A stretch of DNA of 64,000 bases from Rufibacter tibetensis. GTDB lineage: Bacteria; Bacteroidota; Bacteroidia; Cytophagales; Hymenobacteraceae. The stretch spans positions 2,449,001-2,513,000 of the forward strand of contig NZ_CP012643.1 of NCBI RefSeq assembly GCF_001310085.1. Reading direction: 5' to 3'. The notes beneath the pieces are model-generated. The model was not told the origin of the DNA, did no database searches, and worked only from the letters and a program-made list of their open reading frames with translations. Of this stretch, positions 1 through 10,587 are shown one piece after another (the stretch's first letter is position 1; each line of letters starts with the position of its first letter). Both the position numbers and the translations under genes were made by a program.

Positions 1-1
1 C

Positions 2-787
2 AAAGTCAGACAACTGGTAGATACCTATAAACTACATACTATCTGCGAAAGCGGAAACTGCCCGAACATGGGAGAGTGCTGGGGTGCCGGTACTGCCACC
101 TTCATGATTCTGGGCAACGTATGTACCCGCTCCTGTTCTTTCTGCGCTGTGGCCACTGGCCGGCCAAACGAGTATGACTTAGATGAGCCTAGGCGCGTAG
201 CTGAAGCCATTCAACTCATGGGCGTGAAGCATGCGGTGATCACCTCGGTGAACCGTGACGAGCTGAAAGACCGTGGCGCCAGTGTATGGCATGAGACTGT
301 TGTGCAGATCAAGAACCTTTCGCCGGAAACCACCATTGAAACGCTTATCCCAGACGTGAAAGCCAACTGGGAAGCTTTGGATGTGATGATTTCAGCCGGG
401 CAGGAAGTGGTGTCGCACAACATGGAAACTGTTAGAAACCTGTACCGCCAGGTTCGCCCACAGGCCAAGTATGACCGCAGCTTAGAGCAGATTAAGCGTA
501 CAAAGGAGTATGGCAAACGCACCAAGAGTGGCATCATGTTAGGCTTGGGCGAAACCAAGGAGCAGGTGTACGAAGCCATGGATGACCTAGCCGCCAACGG
601 TTTAGATATCCTCACCTTAGGTCAGTACCTGCAGCCTACCAAAATGCACATTGAGGTGGCCGAGTTCATCCACCCAGACTTGTTCGCTCATTACCGTGAA
701 GAAGGCCTGAACCGTGGATTGAAGTATGTAGAATCTGGTCCGCTGGTGCGTTCTTCTTACCACGCAGAACGTCACGTGCACGTGTAG
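2..787 (+). CDS. lipA: Lipoyl synthase, 5' end outside window
   Basis: Radical-SAM enzyme that inserts two sulfur atoms into protein-bound octanoyl groups to make the lipoyl cofactor of 2-oxoacid dehydrogenases and the glycine cleavage H protein. The reading frame is open from base 2, so the start lies upstream. Visible are the auxiliary [4Fe-4S] cysteine motif C-x4-C-x5-C ([12 protein letters not shown], just before the first internal Met at 68), the radical-SAM motif CTRSCSFC and the C-terminal RSSYHAERH signature. About 261 residues are present, which fits a family of roughly 290-330. Users of its product lie nearby: gcvP and odhB. A strong terminator follows directly. Identification is secure. 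Confidence 0.96.
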   Translation, partial: KVRQLVDTYKLHTICESGNCPNMGECWGAGTATFMILGNVCTRSCSFCAVATGRPNEYDLDEPRRVAEAIQLMGVKHAVITSVNRDELKDRGASVWHETVVQIKNLSPETTIETLIPDVKANWEALDVMISAGQEVVSHNMETVRNLYRQVRPQAKYDRSLEQIKRTKEYGKRTKSGIMLGLGETKEQVYEAMDDLAANGLDILTLGQYLQPTKMHIEVAEFIHPDLFAHYREEGLNRGLKYVESGPLVRSSYHAERHVHV

Positions 788-793
788 TTTCCA

Positions 794-814
794 AGCTAAT
801 TTTCGTAAAACAGC
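794..814. repeat. Intergenic GCTGTTTT/AAAACAGC palindrome, copy 1
   Basis: Degenerate copy of the short palindrome family found throughout this window. The right arm AAAACAGC is intact and the left arm is degraded. It sits between the lipA stop and the terminator. Confidence 0.4.
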
Positions 815-847
815 AAAAAAGCCCCGCTAGCCAGCGGGGCTTTTTTT
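815..847 (+). terminator. Rho-independent terminator of lipA
   Basis: An 8-bp GC-rich stem (GCCCCGCT / AGCGGGGC, 821-840) with loop AGCC is preceded by six A and followed by seven T, so it can work in both directions. Confidence 0.9.
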
Positions 848-1259
848 ATGGTCATATTTGTACTATTTGTAGTAAAATTATTCGGGTAGTAAGAGGTTGA
901 GGAGAGGTAAATTTGATTTACAAATTGAATAAAAATAATATAATCGTATTTAAACCAGTGGGTGCGGTTTTCCCGCATTAGGGGTGAAATAAAAACTTCT
1001 GCTCCTTTATTTATCTCTACCTTGCAGCGAAATCTACTCATATGCGCTGTAAAAAAGCATTTTCTTAACCTAAAATTCTTGAAAAGACTCAAGCAGTCAG
1101 GCGTGCTATCAGAACAAGTGTTTCTGCTTTACCTGCCCATCTTGCATCTTTCTAACAAGTCAAAACTTTTACTCGGTAGCAAAGTACATGCAGGTGCTTT
1201 ATTCCTATATAGGAATATCTGAGATTATTTTATTATCCCTATTTCCTTTACCACTTCAT
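848..1259. other. 412-bp intergenic region before the T9SS operon
   Basis: AT-rich stretch with no convincing gene. Short open frames here show no family resemblance. The only structure I see is the palindrome at 1200-1217, just upstream of the next start. Confidence 0.5.
1200..1217. promoter_or_regulatory. 18-bp perfect palindrome upstream of ice-binding-like gene
   Basis: TATTCCTATATAGGAATA reads the same on both strands and lies 43-60 bp before the chosen ATG at 1260. It could be an operator or a small 5'-UTR hairpin. No regulator is identified. Confidence 0.35.
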
Positions 1260-3458
1260 ATGAAGAAACTTTTACTTGTATTGGCAGCATTGTTTGCTGT
1301 TTTTTCCTCTTCTAATGCTCAAACCTTAACGCCTCCCTTTTTGGGAGCGGCGCGCGAGTACGCGGTGTTAGGCAGTAGTACCGTTACTAACACCGGGAGC
1401 AGCATTGTGTATGGTGATCTGGGTACCTCGCCCGGTGTTGCGGTGGTTGGTTTTCCCACAGGCAAGGTGCTCGGCGATATCGAACGGAACACGGCTGCGG
1501 CGGCTACCGCTAAAAACGATGTTGTGCGGGTGTACAACGAGCTGGAACAATTCACTTCTACCCGCAATTTAACCGGGCAAACGCTAGGAGAGGGTTTTGC
1601 CCCTGGAACTGCGGCCATAAACGGAACCACTTTAACTAGGGGTATTTACAAATTTGATGGGAATGCACGCATTAGTGGTCGCCTGAAGTTTGACGGCCAG
1701 GGAAACCCCAACTCAGTGTTCATCATCCAGGTGAACGGTGACCTGGTTATTGATCCGGGTTCCGCCATCAATGTTTTCAATGCCAACCCCAACAATATCT
1801 TCTTTCGGGTAACCGGGAATGTGACCATCGGGACCGGAGGGATGTTGGCAACGCCTTCAACTTTAAACGGAAACTTTGTAGTGCAGAATGACGCCATCTT
1901 AAGCCTTGGCTCCACCTTGGTGGGGCGGGTACTTTCCACAAGCGGAGCCGTTACACTCAATAACAATAATATTTCTTTGCCTGAGCCTCTGACCACCGGC
2001 GGCGGTAATGATGGGGATGGAGGAACTGGTGGCGGCGGAACAACACCGGGAAGCGCTAACCTAAGTATCACCAAGTCGGTGAACAACACCACGGTTACTC
2101 TTGGAGAAAATGTGATGTATACTGTCAGAGTCACAAACTCCGGCTCAGTAGACGCTACCAATGTAACTGTGAGCGACAGACTGCCTGAGGGCTTGGCCTT
2201 GGTGCCACCAGCTGAAGCAGACAAAGGAGCCTACAACGCTAACACCGGAATCTGGACCATCGGCACCTTGCCGGCAAATCAAACGGCTACATTACGCATC
2301 ACGGCAAAAACTTTAGCTCTCGGGGAAGTCACCAACATTGCCGTCATCGAGAACAACGGCGGAACTGATGAAGCAACCATCTGCGTGCGTCCGGCCAGAC
2401 CTAATGTAGTAGGACCAAAGGAAGTATGCGTGGGTGGAACTACCACCTTTACCGTTAGCAATGTTTCTGTTGGCGTGACAAGCCTCGCCATTGTGGCACC
2501 AGCTAACAGCGGGCTCACCATTGAGTCACAGTCGTTGACTTCCTTCACTGTAAGAGCAAGTGCTAGCACCTTGCCAGGCACCTATCCTATCTCGGTGATA
2601 GCGGTAACCTCGGGGAACTGTCAGAACAGCCTTGCTTTCCCAATTGAATTGGTGGTGAGAACAGCTCCTGTTACTCCGGTCATTACTGGTCCTGCAACTG
2701 CTTTGTGCGCTGGAACTACCTACCAATACAGCATCAGTCAACCAGAAGCGGGAGTAACCTATACCTGGAGCGTATCTGGCACAGGCTGGGAAGTAATTGG
2801 TGCCGCCACTGGTGCGCAGGTGCAAGTGAAAGCAGGTACTGGCTCAGGAAGAGTAACGGTTGTAGCTTCTAACACTTGTGGTACGGCTACTGCCTCTACT
2901 GCAGATGTGACACCGGGAACCCCGGCCGCTACGCCAGTGATCATGGACAATAGCGGCCCGTGTACTGGTTTAACCTACGCCATCTCAAATCCGGTAGCGG
3001 GTGTGACGTACACCTGGACAGCACCGGCTGGCTTCACGTTTGCCGATAACAGCACAACCGCTACTGGTACTACCGTGACGCTAAAGGCGACTACTGCATA
3101 TGCGGTTGGTACCCTCAAGGTGACTGCCAGCACAGCGGGTTCTGCCTGCGCCAGCGACGAGGCCACTGTAGAAGTAAGAGCAGCTGATGCCGGTTCTGAG
3201 ATTGTGGTTCCAACGGTCTTCAGCCCGAATGGCGATGGTATAAACGACTCCTTCGTGATCCGGAACCTGCTAAACTTCCCTGACAATGATATTGTCATCT
3301 ACAACCGTTGGGGCAATGAAATCTACAAAACAAAAAACTACAAGAATGACTGGCGGGCTACTGGCCTGGAAGAAGCCACTTACTTCTATGTACTGAATGT
3401 GCGGGGCTGTGACGGCAAGAACCAGGTATTCAGAGGACCGGTGCAGGTAGTGCGCTAA
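1260..3458 (+). CDS. Ice-binding-like (DUF3494) protein with DUF11, PKD-like and T9SS type B sorting domain
   Basis: Predicted secreted or surface protein of 733 residues. An upstream in-frame ATG at 1188 exists, but the one at 1260 opens a clean signal peptide (MKKLLLVLAALFAVFSSSNAQ). Roughly residues 25-245 resemble the DUF3494 ice-binding/antifreeze beta-solenoid. A Gly-rich linker near 255-270 follows, then a DUF11 repeat with the ISKSV-type start, then Ig/PKD-like modules. The last 85 residues form a gliding-motility-associated (CHU_C) domain starting VPTVFSPNGDGINDSF, the usual T9SS type B signal. The PorP/SprF gene 35 bp downstream is the typical partner of type B cargo. Ice binding itself is inferred; such domains also occur in adhesins. 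Confidence 0.85.
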   Translation: MKKLLLVLAALFAVFSSSNAQTLTPPFLGAAREYAVLGSSTVTNTGSSIVYGDLGTSPGVAVVGFPTGKVLGDIERNTAAAATAKNDVVRVYNELEQFTSTRNLTGQTLGEGFAPGTAAINGTTLTRGIYKFDGNARISGRLKFDGQGNPNSVFIIQVNGDLVIDPGSAINVFNANPNNIFFRVTGNVTIGTGGMLATPSTLNGNFVVQNDAILSLGSTLVGRVLSTSGAVTLNNNNISLPEPLTTGGGNDGDGGTGGGGTTPGSANLSITKSVNNTTVTLGENVMYTVRVTNSGSVDATNVTVSDRLPEGLALVPPAEADKGAYNANTGIWTIGTLPANQTATLRITAKTLALGEVTNIAVIENNGGTDEATICVRPARPNVVGPKEVCVGGTTTFTVSNVSVGVTSLAIVAPANSGLTIESQSLTSFTVRASASTLPGTYPISVIAVTSGNCQNSLAFPIELVVRTAPVTPVITGPATALCAGTTYQYSISQPEAGVTYTWSVSGTGWEVIGAATGAQVQVKAGTGSGRVTVVASNTCGTATASTADVTPGTPAATPVIMDNSGPCTGLTYAISNPVAGVTYTWTAPAGFTFADNSTTATGTTVTLKATTAYAVGTLKVTASTAGSACASDEATVEVRAADAGSEIVVPTVFSPNGDGINDSFVIRNLLNFPDNDIVIYNRWGNEIYKTKNYKNDWRATGLEEATYFYVLNVRGCDGKNQVFRGPVQVVR

Positions 3459-3493
3459 ACGCAGGTAGTTCAAACATCATATTTCCCTTAGAA

Positions 3494-4447
3494 ATGAAAA
3501 GAATCTTTATCATATTGATCACTGTGCTGGCTGCAGGTAGCAGCTGGGCACAGCACCGGTCACAGTTTTCGCAGTACATCTTCAACCAACTGGTCATTAA
3601 TCCGGCCTATGCAGGCAGCAAGGAAACCCTAACTCTTAACGCTTTCCACCGCACCCAATGGGTAGGTTTACAGGGAGCGCCAAACACCCAAACCTTCAGC
3701 ATTGACGGGCTTACCAACAACAAGCACCTGGGGCTTGGTTTCCATGCCACCCGTGATGAGATTTTTGCCCAAAACCGTAAGAACATTGAGGTAGACGCAG
3801 CGGTCAAACTGCCGGTAAGCGAAACCGGAATCCTTTCCTTCGGGTTAGCGGCTGGCGTTTCCCACTTTGCGGTAGACGGTTCTAAACTGATCACCGGCAA
3901 TGATCAGGAAGATCCGGCGGTAATTAATGCACAAAAGGAAACCACCTGGAGCCCTAGCTTGAAAGCGGGTATCTTCTTCCACACAGAGCGTTTCTACGCT
4001 GGTGTTTCCGTGACCGATTTACTGGGCATTGACAAAGACATCAACTATGACCCCGAGCGGCACTATTTTTTCAACATCGGGTACGTGGCCGACATCAGCC
4101 ACAACATCAAGGTGAAGCCCAGCATCATGCTGAAGGAGAACTTTGATGGACCTACAAACGTGGATTTCAATACCTTCTTCTTGTTTGGCGAGCGCATTTG
4201 GTTAGGTGCCAGCTACCGTACGGCCATGAACATTTTCAAAAATGATTTCGAAGCGAAGGGGCTTTCCTCTAAAGATGCAGTAGTAGCCATGGCTGATTTG
4301 TACGTGACCAAGCGGTTGCGCCTGGGCTATGCCCATGACTTTTCGCTGCACGGCAACATGAATGATTTGAGCACCCATGAAATATCTGTTGGCTACAGTT
4401 TCTTGAAAAAGGAAGCGACCAAAATGGTAACCCCGCGGTATTTCTAA
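3494..4447 (+). CDS. PorP/SprF-family outer-membrane protein
   Basis: 317-residue outer-membrane protein of the type IX secretion PorP/SprF family, with signal peptide ending SSWAQ. The early HRSQFSQYIFNQLVINPAYAGS segment is the family signature (NPAYAG). The rest alternates in the manner of a 14-strand beta-barrel. SprF-like proteins bind the type B C-terminal domain of a co-encoded cargo and hold it at the cell surface. The gene sits between such a cargo and an OmpA-like lipoprotein, so it is most likely the anchor for the DUF3494 protein. Gaps of 35 and 19 bp suggest a single transcript. Confidence 0.92.
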   Translation: MKRIFIILITVLAAGSSWAQHRSQFSQYIFNQLVINPAYAGSKETLTLNAFHRTQWVGLQGAPNTQTFSIDGLTNNKHLGLGFHATRDEIFAQNRKNIEVDAAVKLPVSETGILSFGLAAGVSHFAVDGSKLITGNDQEDPAVINAQKETTWSPSLKAGIFFHTERFYAGVSVTDLLGIDKDINYDPERHYFFNIGYVADISHNIKVKPSIMLKENFDGPTNVDFNTFFLFGERIWLGASYRTAMNIFKNDFEAKGLSSKDAVVAMADLYVTKRLRLGYAHDFSLHGNMNDLSTHEISVGYSFLKKEATKMVTPRYF

Positions 4448-4466
4448 TTTCTAACCAGAAGCTTCT

Positions 4467-6452
4467 ATGCATAACATATACAAATCACTTTTACTTTCCT
4501 TTCTTGCTGGTAGCCTTGCCTTGAGCGGTTGCCAGACTACCCGTAAAGCTGACCGGTTGTACGAGAACTTTGATTACTCGCTGGCCATAGAGGAGTACCA
4601 GGAGGTCTTTGCCCAAAAGGAGCCCACCTTGCAGGGTGCCCAACGCTTAGCTGATGCTTACCGCCTGACGGGTCGCACGAAAGAAGCCGAGGAATGGTAT
4701 GCCAAAGTAGTGGCCATGCCCGAGGCAAATCCTATTAACACGTTTTACTATGCTGAGGCGCTGAGAAGCAACGGCAAGTACTTCGAGGCTAAAACCCAGT
4801 ACCAGAACTACGCCATAAAAGTGCCCGCTGAAGCAGCTTTAGCCAACGCGAAAGCACAAGCATCAGACGCCGCTTTGAAGTTATTGGAAGAGCCCGCTTC
4901 TGCTATTGTGGTAAACGAAACCCAGATAAACTCCGGCAATGCTGACTTCAGCCCCACGGTGTATGAGCAAGGCATTCTGTTTACCTCAGACCGTGGCGGA
5001 AACGTGAGCAGCAACAAAGACGTGGACGCCGGCACTTACGGCTGGACCGGGCGCCCCTACCTGCAAATGTTCTATGCCCAGCGCAACGAAGACAGTACCT
5101 GGCAAATGCCCGCCATTGCGGGCGCTGCCCTTAACTCAGTGTACCATGATGGTCCTGCAGTGATGGACTCTGCCAATACTACCCTCTACTTCACCCGTAC
5201 CCACATGGTGGAGAAAAAGCAGAAAGACCTAAACGTAGACCCCACCAGTTGGGTGAAAAAGTCGCTTTCCAGTGACTACGTGAACCGTTTGGAGATCTTT
5301 TCGGCCCGCCGCGAAGGAGCCAACTGGAATGAAGCAAAACCCTTCGCCTATAATAAGGTGGAGGAATACAGCGTGGGTCACCCGGCCATCTCGCCAGACG
5401 GACAAGTGCTCTACTTCGTGTCTGATAAACCTGGCGGCTACGGCGAGGCAGATATCTACTATTCAGAATTACAAGCAGACGGCACCTGGGGGCAACCTAT
5501 GAACGCCGGCAACATGGTGAATACCGTGGGCAAAGAGATGTTCCCGGGGTTCGACCAGAACGGAAACCTTTATTTCTCGTCAGATACGCACCCTGGCTTT
5601 GGTGGCTTGGATGTCTTCAAGGTGAAAGGAAGCCGTGCTGCCTGGAGCAAGCCTGAAAACCTGCACGCACCTATCAACTCGCCTAAGGATGACTTTGGAA
5701 TGGTGTTCATGCGTGGGGCTGCCAACGCCCAGGTTGGGTATTTGTCTTCTAACCGGGACAGCAACAACGGCACAGATGACATCTATTCTTTCAAACTGTT
5801 GAGCAACGCGGTTCTGTATGTGACCACCCTGGAAAGAGTGCAGGTGAAAGGCAAACGCAGTATCAACCAGCCTCTGGCCGATGTGCGATTGAAACTGACA
5901 CCAAAAGAAACCAATGACTCCGTGGTCGCTTTCTCTGACCGAAACGGTGAATACAAGTTTGGGGTGCTGAAAGGAACGACCTATGACTTAGTGGGCGACA
6001 AATTCGGGTATCTGACCCAATCTGCTCTGGTAGCCATTGACACCGTGAAGTTAGCCGATACCACCCGGGTGACCCTCATCTTTGACAAAAGCCAGAAAGA
6101 ACAGAGCATTGCCATGGACAACATCTACTATGACCTGGACAAATGGAACATCCGGCCAGATGCCGCCCTGGAACTAGACAAGCTGGTGCGCATGCTCAAA
6201 GACAATCCTAGCATTAAGATTGAGTTAGGCTCCCATACAGACAGCCGTGAAGGCCATGGCTATAACCAGATGTTATCTGAGCGCCGGGCGCAGTCGGCGG
6301 TGGAATACCTGGTGAGCCAAGGCATCTCTAGAAATCGACTTACCTGGAAAGGTTACGGTGAAACAGTCCTGATCAACGGCTGCGCCGATGGGGTGGAGTG
6401 TACCGAAGACCAGCACCAACTCAACCGCAGAACCGAATTTAAGATCAAATAG
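4467..6452 (+). CDS. PorE-like lipoprotein: TPR, PD40 propeller, CRD, OmpA
   Basis: 661-residue lipoprotein with signal peptide and lipobox LSGC (Cys22). Domains in order are TPR helices at about 30-130, WD40/PD40-like propeller repeats (for example AISPDGQVLYFVSD and FPGFDQNGNLYFSSD) at about 160-450, a carboxypeptidase-regulatory-like Ig fold near 470-540, and an OmpA peptidoglycan-binding domain at about 550-661 ending in the usual NRRTEFKIK. This matches the layout of T9SS PorE-type proteins, which link outer-membrane components to peptidoglycan. It is third in the operon with the type B cargo and SprF. Assignment to the T9SS comes from architecture and context. Confidence 0.9.
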   Translation: MHNIYKSLLLSFLAGSLALSGCQTTRKADRLYENFDYSLAIEEYQEVFAQKEPTLQGAQRLADAYRLTGRTKEAEEWYAKVVAMPEANPINTFYYAEALRSNGKYFEAKTQYQNYAIKVPAEAALANAKAQASDAALKLLEEPASAIVVNETQINSGNADFSPTVYEQGILFTSDRGGNVSSNKDVDAGTYGWTGRPYLQMFYAQRNEDSTWQMPAIAGAALNSVYHDGPAVMDSANTTLYFTRTHMVEKKQKDLNVDPTSWVKKSLSSDYVNRLEIFSARREGANWNEAKPFAYNKVEEYSVGHPAISPDGQVLYFVSDKPGGYGEADIYYSELQADGTWGQPMNAGNMVNTVGKEMFPGFDQNGNLYFSSDTHPGFGGLDVFKVKGSRAAWSKPENLHAPINSPKDDFGMVFMRGAANAQVGYLSSNRDSNNGTDDIYSFKLLSNAVLYVTTLERVQVKGKRSINQPLADVRLKLTPKETNDSVVAFSDRNGEYKFGVLKGTTYDLVGDKFGYLTQSALVAIDTVKLADTTRVTLIFDKSQKEQSIAMDNIYYDLDKWNIRPDAALELDKLVRMLKDNPSIKIELGSHTDSREGHGYNQMLSERRAQSAVEYLVSQGISRNRLTWKGYGETVLINGCADGVECTEDQHQLNRRTEFKIK

Positions 6453-6472
6453 CGTTTTGCTTGTAAGAATCC

Positions 6473-6534
6473 AAAACAGCCTCAAAACAAAAGAGCCACC
6501 CATGCAGGTGGCTCTTTTGTTTTGAGGCTGTTTT
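6473..6534. terminator. Bidirectional terminator, 28-bp perfect stem
   Basis: 6473-6500 is perfectly complementary to 6507-6534 with loop CATGCA. It lies between the convergent OmpA-like and DUF4136 genes. The base of the stem (AAAACAGCC / GGCTGTTTT) is a copy of the intergenic palindrome family, and the right arm continues as GGCTGTTTTTAGAAAAGC. Confidence 0.88.
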
Positions 6535-6549
6535 TAGAAAAGCAACTAA

Positions 6550-7173
6550 TTAGCGGCGGGCAGTAGCTCTCTCATCAGTTTGAGGAGGGAACTTTGCCAG
6601 AATGCTGGAAACAATCAGCTGAACTTTCTCATCAGTTAAGGACCGCTCCGTAGCGGCGGTTTCGCTGCTACCGCGCCAGATCAACTCATTTGATTTGGCG
6701 TCTACTACGTCCAGAATCAAAGTGCCTTGCTGATAATCCTGCAGGGTGGAGGTGTTAAACATTCGGTTGTAGCCATACGCATAGCGGTAGCCATACCAAT
6801 AACCAAACCCAATAGACGGGATGCTTACAAAGTCAGGGCTTAAACGCTGCTGGTTCTCGATGGTAAAATCATAGGCCAACAACATGTCTGGTTTGTCAGA
6901 AGCGGAAGCCTTCTGGAAGCCGCGGCGCTGCATTTCTGTTTCTACTGCGTTTTTCACACGTTTATCTAAAAACGTGGTGTATCTGCGGTTGGTGGAATCC
7001 TTTGCCACAGGTTGGTCCTGGTACCAGCGCCAGGTTTTGTACGCCTGGAAGTTGGTGCCTTTGTCAAAATCAGTGGCAACGTTGTAGGTAGTGGCGCAAC
7101 CAGTGAAACCTACCACCAGCAGTGCCATCATCATTCCCGTTACCAACTTCGCTATCTTATTGAATGGTTTCAT
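6550..7173 (-). CDS. DUF4136-family lipoprotein
   Basis: Predicted lipoprotein of 207 residues. An in-frame ATG at 7296 would add 41 residues of poor quality; the ATG at 7173 gives a proper signal peptide with lipobox FTGC followed by ATTYNVATDFDKGTNF. The pattern of Tyr-Lys-Thr-Trp-Arg-Trp after the Cys, and the conserved ELIWRGSS segment near the end, match DUF4136. Function unknown; members are envelope proteins with an internal GYWYGYRYAYGY-like aromatic loop, present here. It converges on the OmpA-like gene and is separated from gcvP by a terminator. Confidence 0.85.
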   Translation of the reverse strand: MKPFNKIAKLVTGMMMALLVVGFTGCATTYNVATDFDKGTNFQAYKTWRWYQDQPVAKDSTNRRYTTFLDKRVKNAVETEMQRRGFQKASASDKPDMLLAYDFTIENQQRLSPDFVSIPSIGFGYWYGYRYAYGYNRMFNTSTLQDYQQGTLILDVVDAKSNELIWRGSSETAATERSLTDEKVQLIVSSILAKFPPQTDERATARR

Positions 7174-7410
7174 TGATTTGTACAGTTTTAGTGTGGTTGA
7201 AGAAAGAGAAAGAACGTCGTGTAAAAGGCCTTTTCTGCTTGCAATAATAACATATAAGCAAGAAAGATTGTTTCTAAGGACATCACTTTCGTACAATTGA
7301 AACGCAAAAACTATGCCCAGATTATACCATCTGGTTTATTCTAAAAACCTTTTTTCAACGCTCGTCTACTGCCATTTTCAAGCCTCTTTTGGTGAAACAA
7401 GGTGAAAACA

Positions 7411-7443
7411 AAAACGCCTACGGAAGCTCCGCAGGCGTTTTCT
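7411..7443 (-). terminator. Terminator of gcvP
   Basis: On the minus strand the hairpin ACGCCTGCGGA-GCT-TCCGTAGGCGT is followed by a T run. It starts about 25 bp past the gcvP stop. Confidence 0.85.
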
Positions 7444-7465
7444 TATAAATGAAATTGATGAAAGC

Positions 7466-10384
7466 TTAGATGGCTTTCATCTCTTGTCCTTGCTCATTGT
7501 ACGCTTCAATAGGAGCGCAGCTGCACACCAGGTTACGGTCGCCGTAAGCGCTGTCAATACGGCTTACAGTTGGCCAGAATTTGGCCGTGCGGGTGTAAGG
7601 CACTGGGTAAACGGCTCTTTCACGAGTGTACGGGAACGTCCAGTTTTCTGCCAAAGCTACGTGCGCCGGGTGCGGAGCATTCTTCAACAGGTTGTTTTTC
7701 TGGTCAGCTTTGCCTTCCTCTACTTCCCGGATTTCCTCCCGAATAGAGATCATTGCATCACAGAAACGATCCAGTTCTTCTTTGCTCTCACTCTCGGTAG
7801 GCTCCACCATCAAGGTACCCGCTACCGGGAATGATACCGTAGGCGCGTGGAAACCGTAGTCCATCAAACGCTTCGCGATGTCTTCTACTTCTACACCGGC
7901 CTTCTTGAATGAGCGGCAGTCCAAAATCATCTCGTGGGCGCAACGACCGTTAGAACCTACGTACAGTACTGGGTAGTGCTCTTCCAGACGCGCCTTGATG
8001 TAGTTCGCGTTCAGAATCGCCATTTTAGTAGCCTCGGTCAAGCCTTCGCCGCCCATCATGTTGATGTAGGCGTAAGAGATTGGCAGAATGCTGGCGCTAC
8101 CCCAAGGTGCCGCTGATACCGCATTGATCGCCTCTGGACGTTCCAAGTCTACTACGGCGTGGCCTGGTAAGAAAGGAGCCAGATCCGCTACTACGCCAAT
8201 CGGGCCTACGCCTGGTCCACCACCACCGTGCGGAATACAGAAAGTCTTATGCAGGTTCAGGTGACACACGTCCGCGCCGATGTTCGCCGGGGAAGTCAAG
8301 CCTACCTGGGCGTTCATGTTGGCACCATCCATGTACACGCGGCCACCGTTCTGGTGAATGATCTCGCAGATTTCAATGATGCTTTCCTCGTACACCCCGT
8401 GGGTAGATGGGTAGGTCACCATCAGGCAAGACAGATCATCTTTGTGCTCCTCGGCTTTGGCGCGAAGATCAGCTACGTCAATGTTTCCGCGCTCATCGCA
8501 CTTCACAATCACTACTTTCATACCAGCCATTACCGCCGAGGCAGGGTTAGTGCCGTGCGCAGAAGACGGGATCAAAGAGATGTTACGATGATGATCGCCG
8601 CAGGCTTCGTGGTAGGCTCTGATAACCATTAGACCGGCGTATTCACCTTGCGCACCGGAGTTCGGTTGTAAGCTCATGGCCGCAAAACCAGTCACTTCGC
8701 ATAACCAAGTTTCCAGGTCCTGGAAGATTTGCGCGTAGCCTTGGGCTTGATCTGCAGGGGCAAACGGGTGCATCTGCCCGATCTCTGGCCAGGTCACTGG
8801 AATCATCTCGGCGGTGGCGTTCAATTTCATGGTGCAGGAACCCAACGGAATCATGCCGTGCGCCAAAGAGAAGTCTTTGTTCTCTAAGTACTTCATGTAG
8901 CGCAGGATTTCGCTTTCAGAGTGGTACTTGTTGAACACTTCGGCTTGCAAGTACGGAGAGGTACGGATCAAGGCTTCTGGCCAGGTAATATCAGTTTCTT
9001 CGGGAATGGCATCCAGTTCCAGCGTAGCATCCGGTTTTCCGGCTACTTTCGCGAAAACAGCCAGAATATCCTTCACCTCGTCCAGATCAGTGTTCTGGTT
9101 CAGGGAGATACCAATGTTATTATTGTCCCCGAAATAACGGAAGTTAATCTGCGTGGCTTCGGCTTCCTGACGGATGGCTTGCTGCAACTCAGCACTCTCG
9201 ATGCGCAGGTTCAGCGTATCAAAATAGTTTTCGTTTAGCTGCTCAAAGCCTAAACGCTCCAAGCCTTTCTCCAAAATCTGAGTCAGGCTGTGGATGTTCA
9301 GACCAATGTATTTCAAGCGACGTGGTCCGTGGTACACGGCGTACATGCCGGCCATTACGGCCAATAGTACCTGCGCGGTACAGATGTTGGACGTTGCTTT
9401 CTCGCGGCGGATGTGTTGCTCACGGGTTTGCAAGGCCATGCGGTAGGCTTTCTGCCCGAACGCATCCTGTGACAAGCCAATGATACGGCCCGGGATAGAA
9501 CGCTTGTATTCATCTTTAGTCGCGAAGAAACCAGCGTGTGGTCCACCATACCCCATAGGCACCCCGAAGCGTTGCGAAGAACCAACTACTACGTCGGCCC
9601 CCATCTCGCCCGGTGATTTCAACAAGGTCAAGCTCAGCAGGTCAGCAGCCACGGCCACCGGTACACTTGCTTCGTGAGCTTGCGCGATAAAATCAGTATA
9701 GTCAAACACCTCGCCGTCGGCGGCTGGGTATTGCACCAAAGCCCCGAACAGCGTGTCGTCCTGTAAGTTCAGCTCGCGGTGATCACCTAGTACCAACTCA
9801 ATGCCCAATGGCGTAGCGCGGGAAAGTAATACGTCAATGGTTTGCGGCAATACCTGGTCAGACACAAAGTAGCGGTTCGCGTTTTTACGGGCACCTTTGC
9901 GCAGAGAATACTGCAGGTTCATGGCCTCAGCGGCAGCGGTAGCCTCATCCAACAAAGACGCATTAGCGATGGCCATGCCGGTCAGGTCAATGATCAGGGT
10001 CTGATAATTAATCAACGCCTCTAAACGGCCTTGGGCAATCTCAGCCTGGTAAGGAGTGTAAGCGGTATACCAACCTGGATTCTCCAGAATGTTCCGCTGG
10101 ATAACCGGAGGAAGAATAGTATCATGGTACCCTAACCCGATGTAAGATTTGTACAGTTTGTTCTGCTTCGCAATCTTGGCAAACTTCCGGAGGAAATCAC
10201 GCTCAGTTAACGGAGCAGGAAGGTTCAACGGTCTTTTCAGGCGGATAGCCGGCGGAACCGTTTCATCTATCAGTTGGTCTAGTGACGCTGCCCCAATGGT
10301 CTGCAGCATATCCTGCATCTGCTCTTTTACAGGGCCGTTGTGGCGCTCCTTGAAGATGTCGGCAGGCTTGGTTTTAAAGATCAT
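7466..10384 (-). CDS. gcvP: Glycine dehydrogenase (decarboxylating), P protein
   Basis: PLP-dependent P protein of the glycine cleavage system. It decarboxylates glycine and passes the aminomethyl group to lipoyl-H protein. The 972-residue length is that of the fused homodimeric type, with both halves in one chain. The N-terminal segment [16 protein letters not shown] and the PLP-lysine motif [18 protein letters not shown] (Lys713) are both present. The gene stands alone here; gcvT and gcvH are not in the window. It is divergent from the dehydrogenase-like gene at 10588 with 203 bp between them. It depends on the lipoyl cofactor made by LipA, encoded 6.7 kb away. Confidence 0.97.
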   Translation of the reverse strand: MIFKTKPADIFKERHNGPVKEQMQDMLQTIGAASLDQLIDETVPPAIRLKRPLNLPAPLTERDFLRKFAKIAKQNKLYKSYIGLGYHDTILPPVIQRNILENPGWYTAYTPYQAEIAQGRLEALINYQTLIIDLTGMAIANASLLDEATAAAEAMNLQYSLRKGARKNANRYFVSDQVLPQTIDVLLSRATPLGIELVLGDHRELNLQDDTLFGALVQYPAADGEVFDYTDFIAQAHEASVPVAVAADLLSLTLLKSPGEMGADVVVGSSQRFGVPMGYGGPHAGFFATKDEYKRSIPGRIIGLSQDAFGQKAYRMALQTREQHIRREKATSNICTAQVLLAVMAGMYAVYHGPRRLKYIGLNIHSLTQILEKGLERLGFEQLNENYFDTLNLRIESAELQQAIRQEAEATQINFRYFGDNNNIGISLNQNTDLDEVKDILAVFAKVAGKPDATLELDAIPEETDITWPEALIRTSPYLQAEVFNKYHSESEILRYMKYLENKDFSLAHGMIPLGSCTMKLNATAEMIPVTWPEIGQMHPFAPADQAQGYAQIFQDLETWLCEVTGFAAMSLQPNSGAQGEYAGLMVIRAYHEACGDHHRNISLIPSSAHGTNPASAVMAGMKVVIVKCDERGNIDVADLRAKAEEHKDDLSCLMVTYPSTHGVYEESIIEICEIIHQNGGRVYMDGANMNAQVGLTSPANIGADVCHLNLHKTFCIPHGGGGPGVGPIGVVADLAPFLPGHAVVDLERPEAINAVSAAPWGSASILPISYAYINMMGGEGLTEATKMAILNANYIKARLEEHYPVLYVGSNGRCAHEMILDCRSFKKAGVEVEDIAKRLMDYGFHAPTVSFPVAGTLMVEPTESESKEELDRFCDAMISIREEIREVEEGKADQKNNLLKNAPHPAHVALAENWTFPYTRERAVYPVPYTRTAKFWPTVSRIDSAYGDRNLVCSCAPIEAYNEQGQEMKAI

Positions 10385-10587
10385 TTATCGCTGGAATTAA
10401 GGTAGATAAGTTTCTTTTGTCTGTTAACAAACGTTTGGTGCAAATGATTTAACAAAAGTACAGGTTAAAATTCACTATTTACAGAGGGAGCCCTTAAATT
10501 GCCATACAGGCTGTGGGAGAGTTATGGTTTTTACCTTGTTTTGAAGAAATTGCCTTGAAACATTCGTCGTGCTCTTGATCATCCCCT

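Noticed and set aside
962-1222. 86-residue open frame in the gap after lipA
   Set aside because: Composition is poor and no family pattern is seen; it also overlaps the leader of the ice-binding-like gene.
1188-1259. Upstream start for the ice-binding-like protein
   Set aside because: The 24 extra residues spoil the signal peptide, and the palindrome at 1200-1217 would fall inside the coding region.
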